In this document: piece by piece, positions 9,475-18,484 of the stretch
Layout of the letters: every line of letters begins with the position of its first letter
Numbering within the stretch: position 1 is the stretch's first letter
Assembly (NCBI GenBank): GCA_965203755.1
Contig: OZ241910.1
Span: 620,001 to 684,000 of the forward strand
Length of the DNA: 64,000 bases
Direction of reading: 5' to 3'
Source: UBA6055 sp965203755
Lineage (GTDB): Bacteria; Chloroflexota; Anaerolineae; Aggregatilineales; Phototrophicaceae
Notes under the pieces: model-generated
What the model was told of the DNA's origin: nothing
The model's input: only the letters and a program-made list of their open reading frames with translations
The model's database searches: none
Program-made: the position numbers and the translations under genes

Positions 9475-9804
9475 TCATTCTCCTGGCTGCGGCGGCGAAA
9501 TCAGGCGCAGATATTCCCAGGTATAGATGCCGGTGGCGTGGCTGTCGTCCCAAGTCGGCTGTATGGCATAATTGCCGACCGGGCTCAAACCCGCAATCGC
9601 ATACGAGCGGCGAGGGGTCAGGGTCAAGATGTCATCGGGCGCGTGTTCCAGCCCCATGTTCTGATGGCCGCCGCGGCATTCGACGCAGGGGCAAGCCTCG
9701 CGCAAGTGTGACAAGGGATAGCGGCTGACAAGCCCGTCATTCCATACAATTTCCAGATGCCCTTGGCTTTTGTCCAGCGTGATGCTGGCAGGTCTGTGAT
9801 TCAT
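9475..9804 (-). CDS. DUF971 (GBBH-like N-terminal domain) protein
   Basis: A 109-residue protein consisting of a single DUF971 domain, the fold found at the N-terminus of gamma-butyrobetaine hydroxylases. The zinc-type cysteine set CPCVEC (38-43), the LRIxW-like LEIVWNDG (17-24) and the C-terminal GIYTWEYLR (92-100) are typical. Free-standing copies are often near Fe-S assembly genes, but the function is not established. It is preceded after 1 nt by a possible small ORF (9806-9952) and followed by galT on the same strand. Confidence 0.8.
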   Translation of the reverse strand: MNHRPASITLDKSQGHLEIVWNDGLVSRYPLSHLREACPCVECRGGHQNMGLEHAPDDILTLTPRRSYAIAGLSPVGNYAIQPTWDDSHATGIYTWEYLRLISPPQPGE

Positions 9805-9805
9805 T

Positions 9806-9952
9806 TCAGACGCTCGCTTTCTTCATCAATTCGCGCCAGGCAGATTGTATCTCATCGCACAAGAAGCTGTCATCACATCGGCGCAACAAGGCTTGGTCAA
9901 ACGGCAATTCGCCTCCGGGCAGGCTGCTGCCGGCGACTCCCCGATGAACCAT
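9806..9952 (-). CDS. Possible 48-residue protein upstream of the DUF971 gene
   Basis: A short minus-strand frame, MVHRGVAGSSLPGGELPF onwards to ELMKKASV, ends one base before the DUF971 ATG, which suggests translational coupling. An AAGG-containing Shine-Dalgarno-like sequence precedes the ATG. The peptide is hydrophilic with two cysteines; no family is recognised. It fills most of an otherwise empty 228-bp gap. The frame could be chance: its only support is the coupling, the RBS and a protein-like composition. Confidence 0.4.
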   Translation of the reverse strand: MVHRGVAGSSLPGGELPFDQALLRRCDDSFLCDEIQSAWRELMKKASV

Positions 9953-9962
9953 TGAGCCTGCC

Positions 9963-9990
9963 TTGAAGATATCGAGCCCTCTGTTACAAT
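9963..9990 (+). promoter_or_regulatory. Promoter of the lipoprotein gene
   Basis: TTGAAG (9963-9968) and TACAAT (9985-9990) are separated by 16 bp, 42 bp before the ATG at 10033. Confidence 0.5.
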
Positions 9991-10032
9991 ACGCACAGTA
10001 TCATCCATATTCATTATGATGGGGCATCGTTC

Positions 10033-10728
10033 ATGCTAATACGAACTTTCGCGCTTTGCCTGTTTGTATGTTCGCTCATGCTGGCAGCCTGTCAAGGCCC
10101 GCCGCCGACGCAAACCGTCATTATCATCACCGAAATAGTCGAAGTGATCATCACCGCGACGCCGGCGGCTCCCGAGGGGCTGGCAGTCGATTCGATCAGG
10201 CCAACGCGCATAGCTGCGCCGACAGCCGACGCAGTGACCATAGCCATATCCACAGTCACCGCGGACGACAGCCCAATGCCCGACGGCTTCCCGACTGTGA
10301 CAAAAGGAGCGATCTACGTCGCCGAACAGCGCTTTGAAAAGGGCTGGATGCTTTGGCTTCAGCCGGTTGGACAAATCTGGGTTTTGTCAGTCAGCGCCGG
10401 CAGCGAATACAACTGGACGACATATAATGACACCTTTGTTGAGGGGGAGGCCGAGTCCGATGCGGAAATCGTCCCGCCCGAAGGTCTTTTTCAGCCGGTG
10501 CGAGGCTTCGGCAAGCTCTGGCGAGAGAATCCGGAAGTGAAAGCCGCCTTGGGATGGGCGCTTGATACCGAGCTTGGTCATACAACCCGATATGAATATC
10601 ATCCCGGCGGCAGCCTCGACCAGAACAGCGAATATGAACTCGCCCCCGGGCATCATCTGGTCGAAAGCCTGTATGGCGACACCTTCCGACTCAACGAAGA
10701 TACTGCGACCTGGCAGATCGACGAATAA
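10033..10728 (+). CDS. Predicted lipoprotein of unknown function
   Basis: A 231-residue protein with a lipoprotein signal peptide; the lipobox LAAC puts the lipidated cysteine at residue 20. A Thr/Ala/Pro-rich linker (~25-80) is followed by a compact domain with conserved-looking Trp and Gly residues (GWMLWLQPVGQIWVL, FGKLWRENPEVKAALGW). It should sit on the outer face of the membrane. I do not recognise a catalytic family. It is the first gene of a same-strand group with a glycosidase-like protein (24 bp downstream) and an ABC exporter. Confidence 0.75.
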   Translation: MLIRTFALCLFVCSLMLAACQGPPPTQTVIIITEIVEVIITATPAAPEGLAVDSIRPTRIAAPTADAVTIAISTVTADDSPMPDGFPTVTKGAIYVAEQRFEKGWMLWLQPVGQIWVLSVSAGSEYNWTTYNDTFVEGEAESDAEIVPPEGLFQPVRGFGKLWRENPEVKAALGWALDTELGHTTRYEYHPGGSLDQNSEYELAPGHHLVESLYGDTFRLNEDTATWQIDE

Positions 10729-10752
10729 GCGCAAAACAGAGGGGCAGCTGCA

Positions 10753-13338
10753 ATGGACAATCTGCGTCGCTGGGAAATTGATTCGACTGCATCTTTTCGC
10801 TTTCAGCTGGCAGCCGATTCGCGATTCAGCCGCACCGATTACAGCGACGATCAAGTTTGGCGCTTGAATCTTGGCTCGCGCAGCCAGCCGGCGCTGGCAT
10901 TCCAAACTCAATATGGCGGGCGGGCGGGCCTGGCAAGCATCGCGCCCATCTGGATCATCGACGGCCGCCTGGTTTATGAATATCAGAGCTACGCAGCCCC
11001 GCCCTTGATCACCCATTTTGCGCCGGCTTACCTGCGCGCTGAAGCCACAGTCATCCCCAAACTGGCCTTGGTCGCCCGATATTGGGCGATGGAATCGCGG
11101 GCTGCCGGCGGCGAATATCTGCTTGCGAACCACAGCGACCAAGCCATCCAGCTTCAGCTTGACCTTTTCGGGCGTGTCGTCCGCCAGGGACAGCGGCGCA
11201 AGCTCAATGTCCTTACCCTCGGCGACGGCGCGCTTGCCCTGCATCTCGGGCAGATTGGCGATATCAACCCGGTCCTGACCTTGGAAGGCGCGGCGCTGGA
11301 TGTCTACGGCGGTCATATTTCCAGCCCGAAAATTGGCTGCAAAACGACGCTCCCGCCCGGCGAAACCCTTCGCATTCCCTTTGTGGTGGCTGGCATGGCA
11401 GACATGCGCGATTCAGTGAGCCTCGCCATGAACTGGATGTCGCGCCCCTGGCAAGCCTTTTTCGAGCAGATGAACCTGGAAGCCGCCGCCGTACCCAAAA
11501 TCTTCACCGGCAGCGGCGAGTGGGATCGGCTGATTGACCTGTCTTATGTACAGTTGATCAACGCCTTTATGAATCCGACCGAAGACCTGCCTTATCCATC
11601 TTTCGTCGCCAACCGCGCCAGTCATCGCGGCTGGAGTCAACGCGGCGATGGCAGCGACCATATTCGCGCTTGGGCCGGGCAAGACCCTACCCTCGCCTAT
11701 CTTGCCGCGCCAGCCATCGCAAACATTGAAGCCGATTTTGCCAAGGGCATTATCCGCAACTATCTGGCGGTCCAGGATGAATCCGGTTTTATAGACCGAC
11801 AGCCGGGGCTTGCCGGGCAACGTCAAGGCATGCTGATGATGCCGCTGCTGGCGCGGCTTTCGTGGATGATTTACCAGCAAACCGAAGACCGTCGATTTAT
11901 CGGCGATGTGTTCCCCGGCTTGACCGCCTTTTTCCAGCGCTGGTTCAAGCCGGACATGGACGCCGACGGCGATGGCGTCCCGGAATGGCAGTCCGAACGG
12001 CAAATGGGCTATGTCGCCCTGCCGACCTTTGGCAGCGGCCAGACATGGGCGCAGGGCGCCGGCATCCGGCAAATGGAGACGCCGGACCTGCTCGCCTATC
12101 TTATTTCCGAGGCCGATGCCCTGCATGACATGGCGCGGCTTTTGGAAGCGCCGGCTGTACAGGAAGACATGGCGCAGCGGCGGACCCAGCTGGAATTCCG
12201 TCTGGCGGAATTTTGGGACGGCAGCCGTTATGTCTACCGCGACCGCGATTCACATCGCACCGGCGCCGGGCTTGAATTGCTGCGCGGAGGCCGCGGCGAC
12301 CAAATCCACAAAATTGACCAGTCTCTTCCGGCGCCCGAACGCGTCCTCATCCGGATCGTTGGAGGCGTCAGCCAGCGCCCGCGCATCACCCTCACGCTTG
12401 AAGGAAAAGACGAACAGAGCCGCGCCTGCCGGATTCAAGTCGATGCCGATGATTTCCTGTGGCATCATCATCAAGGCATCCATACGACCCGCCAAACGCT
12501 GTCTTACATCGACTCCATCAAAGTCAGCGGCCTAAGCCGCGTCTATAAAATCGACGCCAAAACGGTAGACAGCAGCCGCCTCGACATTAGCCATCTGATT
12601 CCCCTGTGGACCGGCAGACTGCCAGCCAGTCATGCCAAATCGCTGGTCAAGCTGGCTATGGATGAGGCGCGCTTTATGCGCCCGAACGGCTTGACCATGA
12701 TTAGCGCCAGCGACAGGAATTTTGACCCCTCAAACGCCCGCGGTGGCGGCGGCATCTGGATGTATTGGCTGTCGCTGATCGGCGAAGGCATGATGAAATC
12801 CGGCTTTCATATTGAAGCCGCGCAGTTAATCCAAACCGTCTTGGTCGGCTTGACAGACATACTCAAAGCGGACGGGCATTTGTCACAATTTTATCACGCC
12901 GACGAAAGTCGGGGTTTTGGCGAAGATCATCATATCGGCGGCATGGTTCCCCTCTATCTCTTGTCGCAAGTGATTGGCGTACGAATCGTTTCGGGCAGCA
13001 AGGTTTGGGTCGGCGGCGATTTTGTCTGGGGGCAGGACATCGCGGTCAAACAGCATGGCGTCACCGTTACCCGTTCGGCGGATCATATCCGGGTGGACTT
13101 CCCCTCTGGGCACAGCGAGACCCTGGATGCGAATGCTGATTGGCAAGTCTTGATAGATCCAATGCCGGTCAAAGACCTGGAACAGCCGGCGCTGCCGCAA
13201 GTCACTGTCGCGCAAGATGCCGATTCAGCCAGCCGGGTGGTGATTGAAGTCGAGCGCGACGAGGCTCCGGCGCAAGAGCCGCCCGCCCCGCAATCGGAAA
13301 AGCGCCGCGACAGCGATGACTGCGGCGATGCGGACTGA
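10753..13338 (+). CDS. Six-hairpin-fold glycoside hydrolase-like protein
   Basis: An 861-residue protein without a signal peptide, so cytoplasmic. The N-terminal third is beta-rich; the centre has features of (alpha/alpha)6-toroid glycosidases (GH15/GH63/amylo-glucosidase type), including an acidic stretch DMDADGDGVPEW (401-412), GSDHIRAWAGQDP (~297-309) and the late GGGGIWMYWLSLIGEGM (~662-678). A beta-sandwich-like insertion lies in between. The C-terminus is disordered and acidic (APAQEPPAPQ). The exact family and substrate cannot be named from sequence reading. It lies between a lipoprotein and an ABC exporter on the same strand. Confidence 0.6.
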   Translation: MDNLRRWEIDSTASFRFQLAADSRFSRTDYSDDQVWRLNLGSRSQPALAFQTQYGGRAGLASIAPIWIIDGRLVYEYQSYAAPPLITHFAPAYLRAEATVIPKLALVARYWAMESRAAGGEYLLANHSDQAIQLQLDLFGRVVRQGQRRKLNVLTLGDGALALHLGQIGDINPVLTLEGAALDVYGGHISSPKIGCKTTLPPGETLRIPFVVAGMADMRDSVSLAMNWMSRPWQAFFEQMNLEAAAVPKIFTGSGEWDRLIDLSYVQLINAFMNPTEDLPYPSFVANRASHRGWSQRGDGSDHIRAWAGQDPTLAYLAAPAIANIEADFAKGIIRNYLAVQDESGFIDRQPGLAGQRQGMLMMPLLARLSWMIYQQTEDRRFIGDVFPGLTAFFQRWFKPDMDADGDGVPEWQSERQMGYVALPTFGSGQTWAQGAGIRQMETPDLLAYLISEADALHDMARLLEAPAVQEDMAQRRTQLEFRLAEFWDGSRYVYRDRDSHRTGAGLELLRGGRGDQIHKIDQSLPAPERVLIRIVGGVSQRPRITLTLEGKDEQSRACRIQVDADDFLWHHHQGIHTTRQTLSYIDSIKVSGLSRVYKIDAKTVDSSRLDISHLIPLWTGRLPASHAKSLVKLAMDEARFMRPNGLTMISASDRNFDPSNARGGGGIWMYWLSLIGEGMMKSGFHIEAAQLIQTVLVGLTDILKADGHLSQFYHADESRGFGEDHHIGGMVPLYLLSQVIGVRIVSGSKVWVGGDFVWGQDIAVKQHGVTVTRSADHIRVDFPSGHSETLDANADWQVLIDPMPVKDLEQPALPQVTVAQDADSASRVVIEVERDEAPAQEPPAPQSEKRRDSDDCGDAD

Positions 13339-13433
13339 ATGGCTCTGACACCTAAAGGACGTTTTTGCGTACAGCTTTTCAAAGGTCAGGCGATGCGGCA
13401 GCGCGGCTGACCAGCCAGCAGAAATGAGACAGC

Positions 13434-15236
13434 GTGATTAAGATACGCCGTACATCGCGGCCGGAGAACGCCAGCCAAGAAACGCCGAATACATCGGTGC
13501 AATGGCGCCGAATGATTGGCTATCTGTCCCCCTATAAACTTCGCCTGCTGCTGGCGATTGTCGGTTTAATTTTTTCGGCCGCCTTGAGCCTGGTCTTCCC
13601 GGCTGTGATTCAAAACGTTGTCGATTCTGTATTCACCGATGCCGACCTCGAACTGCTCGACGCCATTACCCTCGCGCTTTTGCTGGTGTTTGCGTTTCGC
13701 TCATTGGCATCATTTGTTCAAAACTACCATCTGAATTTCGTTGGCGAGAAAATCGTTGTTGATATTCGTCAGGAGCTCTATGCCCATCTGCAATCGCTTT
13801 CGATCAAGTTTTTCACTGAACGCCGCGTCGGCGAACTCATCAGCCGAATTTCCTCTGACGTAACGGTCATGCGAACGGTATTGACCGGCAACGTCAGCAC
13901 GCTGCTTCAGCAGTCCCTGACACTCGTCGGCTCGGTGATGATTATGCTCTGGCTGAATTGGCGCTTGACTATGTTCATCGTTGTCTTGATGCCGGTCATC
14001 GTCATCGTCGGCTTCATTTTTGGAACCTACATCCGCCGCATCAGCACCAGCGTGCAAGACGAAATCGCCGGCGCAACGGTCGTCGCCGAAGAAGTCTTCC
14101 AGAACATCCGCGAAGTCAAGAGCTTTGTCCGCGAATCTTATGAGGTCAGACGTTACAACCGCGCCATTCACATCGCTTTTCGAGCGGCTGTCCGCCTGCT
14201 GACCGTGCGTTCGGTCTTTGGCCCGATGATTGGATTCTTCGCCTTCGGCGGCCTGGCTTTGATTCTCTGGTTCGGCGGGCGCGAAGTGCTTGACGGCCGG
14301 CTTAGCGCCGGTGAGTTGATTGCCTTCCTGATTTATGGTTTGACCGTGGCCGGCAGTTTCGCCGGGCTTATCAGTCTGTATTCGCAGTTTCAGGAGGCGC
14401 TGGGCGCGACCCGGCGCGTTTTCCAAATCCTGGATACCCAATCGCAGCTTCAAGACCATCCTGATGCGGTGGACTTGCAGGCTGTCAAGGGCGCCATTTC
14501 GCTTCAGCAGGTTCATTTTGCCTATGAAGACAGCCATGAAGTGCTGCGCGACATCAACCTTGACATCAGCGAAGGTGAAATCATTGCGCTGGTCGGCCCC
14601 AGCGGCGCCGGCAAGAGTACGTTGTTCAACCTCATCCCGCGCTTCTATGACCCGGACGCCGGCTCGATTCGCGTCGATGGCTGCGACATTCGTCAGGTCA
14701 CCCAAAACAGCCTGCGGCAGCAGATTGGCATCGTCCCCCAAGAAACCCTGCTCTTCGGCGGCAGCATCCGCGACAACATCCTCTATGGCAAATTGGATGC
14801 CCGTGAGGACGAACTCACGGCGGCGGCGATGTCCGCCAATGCCCACGGCTTCATCAGCGAACTGCCGCGAGGCTATGACACCATCGTCGGCGAACGCGGC
14901 GCCAAGCTCAGCGGCGGTCAGCGGCAGCGCGTCGCCATTGCCCGCGCCATTCTCAAGAATCCAGCCATCCTGCTCTTGGACGAAGCGACCTCCAGCCTTG
15001 ACAGCGAAAGCGAGCAGCTGGTTCAGGAGGCGCTGGGCAACCTGATGCAAAACCGCACTACCCTGATCATCGCCCATCGGTTAAGCACGGTCCGCGTGGC
15101 TCATCGCATTGCTGTGCTGGATAAAGGGACGATTATTGAGTTGGGCACCCATGAGGCGCTGATGTCGCAGCAAGGGCTGTATGCCAAACTTTATGAAATG
15201 CAGTTCCGCGAAGCCGACTTGTTTGTTAGCGCTTAG
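13434..15236 (+). CDS. ABC exporter, fused permease/ATPase (MsbA-like)
   Basis: A 600-residue half-transporter: six transmembrane helices (~30-320, ABC type 1 exporter domain), then an ATPase domain with Walker A GPSGAGKST (388-396), signature LSGGQRQR (492-499) and Walker B ILLLDEATSSLD (512-523). Such proteins homodimerise or pair with a second half-transporter to export lipids, peptides or drugs. It starts at GTG 13434 with only a weak RBS; a later ATG (residue 27) is possible. The substrate is unknown. The methyltransferase gene follows 13 bp downstream with a strong RBS overlapping the end of this gene. Confidence 0.9.
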   Translation: MIKIRRTSRPENASQETPNTSVQWRRMIGYLSPYKLRLLLAIVGLIFSAALSLVFPAVIQNVVDSVFTDADLELLDAITLALLLVFAFRSLASFVQNYHLNFVGEKIVVDIRQELYAHLQSLSIKFFTERRVGELISRISSDVTVMRTVLTGNVSTLLQQSLTLVGSVMIMLWLNWRLTMFIVVLMPVIVIVGFIFGTYIRRISTSVQDEIAGATVVAEEVFQNIREVKSFVRESYEVRRYNRAIHIAFRAAVRLLTVRSVFGPMIGFFAFGGLALILWFGGREVLDGRLSAGELIAFLIYGLTVAGSFAGLISLYSQFQEALGATRRVFQILDTQSQLQDHPDAVDLQAVKGAISLQQVHFAYEDSHEVLRDINLDISEGEIIALVGPSGAGKSTLFNLIPRFYDPDAGSIRVDGCDIRQVTQNSLRQQIGIVPQETLLFGGSIRDNILYGKLDAREDELTAAAMSANAHGFISELPRGYDTIVGERGAKLSGGQRQRVAIARAILKNPAILLLDEATSSLDSESEQLVQEALGNLMQNRTTLIIAHRLSTVRVAHRIAVLDKGTIIELGTHEALMSQQGLYAKLYEMQFREADLFVSA

Positions 15237-15249
15237 GAGGCTTGCCTGA

Positions 15250-15942
15250 ATGACTGCGCTGACAATTCTGGCAGGCGCGCTGGCGGTCATCGCTTTTCTC
15301 ATCTGGTGGCTGATCTTCGAGACCGAAGGCGTCTATCTCGGTCGGCGGGTGGTCGTGTGGCTCTATGACCTCTACGCCGAACGTTACGATGGCATCAAGC
15401 AGTTCGATGACCGCGCCGATTTCCTGCTGCTTTCTGACCCCATCATGGCTCGCATCCAGCCGAACCGTGCCCCGCTGATGCTCGATGCCGCCACCGGCAC
15501 CGCCCGGCTTCCCATCATCATGGCGCGCAATCCTCAATTTGAGGGGCAGGTCATCGGGTTTGATTTAAGCCGCAAGATGCTGGCTGTCGCCGAACGGAAG
15601 GCGGCGGCGCTGCACTTTGAGCCATTCATCAGCCTGATTCACGGCAGTGCCCAGTCGGTGCCTTTTGAGGACAATCGCTTTGATGTGGTGACCTGCATCG
15701 AAGCGCTGGAATTTATGCCCGACCCCAAAGCGGCGCTGGCTGAAATGATACGGGTGCTGCGTCCGGGCGGTCTGCTACTAACCACTATCAGGATCGACAC
15801 GCGCTGGATGCCAGACCGCGCCTGGAGCGAAGCGCGAATGCGCGCCAATCTGCAATTTTGCGGCATGGGCGCGATTGAGTTTGAAATCTGGCAAGAGGAC
15901 TACAGCAAAGTCTGGGCAGTCAAAGCGGCAAATCACCATTAA
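15250..15942 (+). CDS. Membrane-anchored class I SAM methyltransferase
   Basis: A 230-residue protein with one N-terminal transmembrane helix (~3-22) followed by a UbiE/type 11-like methyltransferase domain. SAM motif I is MLDAATGTARL (77-87); VIGFDLS (~99-105) and later VLRPGGLLLTT follow in order. Substrate unknown; the membrane anchor and co-transcription with an exporter suggest a lipid or membrane-associated acceptor. The RBS (GGAGG) lies at the stop of the upstream exporter gene, so the two are coupled. Confidence 0.8.
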   Translation: MTALTILAGALAVIAFLIWWLIFETEGVYLGRRVVVWLYDLYAERYDGIKQFDDRADFLLLSDPIMARIQPNRAPLMLDAATGTARLPIIMARNPQFEGQVIGFDLSRKMLAVAERKAAALHFEPFISLIHGSAQSVPFEDNRFDVVTCIEALEFMPDPKAALAEMIRVLRPGGLLLTTIRIDTRWMPDRAWSEARMRANLQFCGMGAIEFEIWQEDYSKVWAVKAANHH

Positions 15943-16007
15943 AGTTCGCCCGCAAGTTTGCTAGAATCCAAAAATCGCAAACTGCCCGGAAACAGTGAGA
16001 ACTGACC

Positions 16008-17732
16008 TTGAGACAGCTGAATAAAGAACTCGAAGCTCTGATTCATCAAGCTATTCAAAAAGCGCAGGCAGCTGGCGACCTGCCTGAATTTGAGATCCCC
16101 GCCATCACGGTCATCCGCCCCAAGCGCGACGGGCAAGGTGATTTGTCCTACCCGGCGATGGGGCTGGCAAAACTGGCGCGCAGGCGACCGCTCGATATCG
16201 CCAATGCCATAAAGGCGCATCTGTCCAATGTCACTTATCTTGACAAAATCGAGCTTGCATCGCCTGGATTCATGAACTTCTTCCTGTCGGACGATTATCT
16301 GAAGCAGCAGGTCGAGACCATCATTCAGGAAGGTGAACAATGTTTCCAGCTGGACATCGGCAAAGGCAAACGGGCGCAGGTCGAATTTGTCAGCGCCAAT
16401 CCCAGCGGCCCCATCACCATCGGTCATGCCCGCAACGCTGTGGTTGGCGATGCGATGGCGCGGCTGCTGGAAGCGGCGGGTTATGATGTCCAGCGCGAAT
16501 ACTATTACAACAACGCCGGCAGCCAGATGATCATCCTCGGCAAGAGCCTGATGCTAAGATACTTGCAGCAGCTGGGCGAAAAGCCTGATTTTCCGGCTGA
16601 TTATTATCAGGGAGATTACCTGGTTGACATTGCGGCCGAGCTTGTTCATACCGATGGCGATTCCCTGAAAGACAAAGGCTGGCAAACCTTCAAGGAGATC
16701 GCCGAAGCCCGTATGTTCGACTGGATCAAGCAATCTCTGGCCGTCATCGACATCCAGCACGATGCCTTTTTTAATGAGACCTCTCTGTTTGAATCCGAAC
16801 AGATTCGGCAGGTATTGGAAACCATGCGGGATAACGGCTATATCTATAAGGCCGCCTGTTGGGAAGGCGCCAGCGAGGCAGAAATCGCCGAAGCTACGGC
16901 CAAGGGCTATCAGCCGGCGACCTGGTTCCGAAGCTCCAAACTGGGCGATGAAAAAGACCGCGTGATGGTCAAGAGCGACGGCGCGCCGACCTATACCCTG
17001 CCCGACATCGCCTATCATCTTGACAAGCTGAAACGCGGCTTTGACATCGCTGTCAATGTCCTCGGCGCCGATCATTTTTCACAGGCGGCTGTGGTTCGGC
17101 ATGGCATCCGCGCCCTTGATATGAACCCGGAGCCGATTCATGTCATTTTTATTCAGATGGTGCGCGCCGTTCGCTGGAATCAGGAAAGCGGCGAATATGA
17201 AACCCTGAAGCAGTCCAAGCGCGCCGGCAATTTTGATACCCTCGATGAACTGGTCGAGATGACCAGCGCCGATGCCGTTCGCTATCACATGCTGGCCCGC
17301 AGCCCCAATTCACAGCTGGATTTTGATGTCGATGCGGTCGTCAAACAATCGAACGAGAATCCGGTCTACTATATTCAGAATGCTCATGTGCGCTGCGCCG
17401 GCATCCTGCGCGCGGCAGAAGCGCGCGGCATCAGCGATGATGATGCTGATTTGAGTTTGCTGGGTCAGCAGGAACGCGAGTTCATTCGCCAGGCATTGGA
17501 ACTGGGCAATGTCATTGAGCAGGCGGCAACTGCTTATGAACCGCATCGGATCGCCTTTTTCGCCCATGACCTGGCTGGCGTCTTTCATCCCATTTACGAC
17601 CAGGTGCGGGCGCTGCACAGCGAAGTGCCGCCGGACGCCGCCAAAGCGCGGCTGCGCTTTTACCGCGCGGCTGGGATTGTCTTTCAGCGTTTGCTGCGGC
17701 TGATGGGGATGTCGGCGCCGCAACGAATGTAG
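16008..17732 (+). CDS. argS: Arginyl-tRNA synthetase
   Basis: A 574-residue class I aminoacyl-tRNA synthetase charging tRNA-Arg. The Add1-like N-terminal domain (~1-110) is followed by the HIGH-type motif SGPITIGHARN (133-143) and the KMSKS-type motif KQSKRAGN (401-408), where Met is replaced by Gln. The C-terminal anticodon-binding helical domain ends with the family-typical GMSAPQRM. It starts at TTG 16008; no better start is visible upstream. A possible extended -10 (TGCTAGAAT, 15958-15966) lies in the preceding gap. Confidence 0.95.
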   Translation: MRQLNKELEALIHQAIQKAQAAGDLPEFEIPAITVIRPKRDGQGDLSYPAMGLAKLARRRPLDIANAIKAHLSNVTYLDKIELASPGFMNFFLSDDYLKQQVETIIQEGEQCFQLDIGKGKRAQVEFVSANPSGPITIGHARNAVVGDAMARLLEAAGYDVQREYYYNNAGSQMIILGKSLMLRYLQQLGEKPDFPADYYQGDYLVDIAAELVHTDGDSLKDKGWQTFKEIAEARMFDWIKQSLAVIDIQHDAFFNETSLFESEQIRQVLETMRDNGYIYKAACWEGASEAEIAEATAKGYQPATWFRSSKLGDEKDRVMVKSDGAPTYTLPDIAYHLDKLKRGFDIAVNVLGADHFSQAAVVRHGIRALDMNPEPIHVIFIQMVRAVRWNQESGEYETLKQSKRAGNFDTLDELVEMTSADAVRYHMLARSPNSQLDFDVDAVVKQSNENPVYYIQNAHVRCAGILRAAEARGISDDDADLSLLGQQEREFIRQALELGNVIEQAATAYEPHRIAFFAHDLAGVFHPIYDQVRALHSEVPPDAAKARLRFYRAAGIVFQRLLRLMGMSAPQRM

Positions 17733-17789
17733 CCAATCCCGGTTTGCATTATACTAGCGGCGCAAAACTAAAATGGAGAGGCAGGCAAT

Positions 17790-18344
17790 ATGGGACTCAA
17801 ACCCGACCACTGGATAAAAAAAATGGTCAGCGAATATGGCATGATTGAGCCATTTGTCGATCAGCAGGTGCGCCAAGGCGCCATCAGCTACGGCGTATCC
17901 TCTTATGGCTATGATTTGCGCGTCTCCGACGAATTCAAAATTTTCACCAATGTCTATTCCGCCATTGTTGACCCAAAGGACTTCGCCGCCAATTCCTTCG
18001 TCGATTTTCAGGGGGATGTGTGCATCATTCCGCCCAATTCCTTTGCCCTAGCGCGCTCGGTCGAATACTTTCGCATTCCGCGCCTGGTCTTGACCGTCTG
18101 TCTGGGGAAATCCACCTACGCTCGCTGTGGACTGATTGTCAATGTGACCCCCTTTGAACCGGAATGGGAAGGCTTTGTCACGCTCGAAATCAGCAATACG
18201 ACCCCCCTGCCGGCCAAGGTCTATGCCAACGAAGGGGTGGCTCAAGTGCTGTTCTTTGAAGCCGACGAAGGCTGCGAGCAGTCTTATGCCGACAAAAAAG
18301 GCAAGTATCAGGGTCAAACGGGCGTCACGCCGCCGCGGATGTAG
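17790..18344 (+). CDS. dcd: dCTP deaminase
   Basis: A 184-residue trimeric dUTPase-fold enzyme deaminating dCTP to dUTP for dTMP synthesis. Conserved segments are SSYGYDLRVS (37-46), GKSTYARCGLIVNVTP (~108-123), FEPEWEGFVTLEISN (~124-138) and the C-terminal YQGQTGVTPPRM. The length equals typical bacterial Dcd. GGAG lies 9-10 bp before the ATG. It follows argS by 57 bp. Confidence 0.96.
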   Translation: MGLKPDHWIKKMVSEYGMIEPFVDQQVRQGAISYGVSSYGYDLRVSDEFKIFTNVYSAIVDPKDFAANSFVDFQGDVCIIPPNSFALARSVEYFRIPRLVLTVCLGKSTYARCGLIVNVTPFEPEWEGFVTLEISNTTPLPAKVYANEGVAQVLFFEADEGCEQSYADKKGKYQGQTGVTPPRM

Positions 18345-18368
18345 ACGCGCTGATTCTGGATTTAGGTC

Positions 18369-18398
18369 TTGACTTGTCTGGGCTGATTTCGATATACT
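18369..18398 (+). promoter_or_regulatory. Promoter of tRNA-Val
   Basis: TTGACT (18369-18374) and TATACT (18393-18398) with an 18-bp spacer lie 12 bp before the tRNA 5' end. Confidence 0.7.
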
Positions 18399-18410
18399 TT
18401 ACTAAACGCA

Positions 18411-18484
18411 GGGCGATTAGCTCAATTGGTTAGAGCGTCCGGTTTACACCCGGGAGGTTATAAGTTCGAGTCTTATATCGCCCA
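18411..18484 (+). tRNA. tRNA-Val (TAC)
   Basis: A 74-nt tRNA: acceptor GGGCGAT/ATCGCCC, D-arm, anticodon loop TTTACAC (anticodon TAC) and T-loop TTCGAGT. Discriminator A; CCA is not encoded. Confidence 0.95.

Noticed and set aside
9826..10014. 62-codon minus-strand ORF upstream of the DUF971 gene
   Set aside because: It overlaps the lipoprotein promoter and has no RBS or coupling; the overlapping frame 9806-9952 is a better candidate.
13710..15077. 455-codon minus-strand ORF
   Set aside because: Antisense shadow of the ABC exporter gene, produced by GC-rich codon use.
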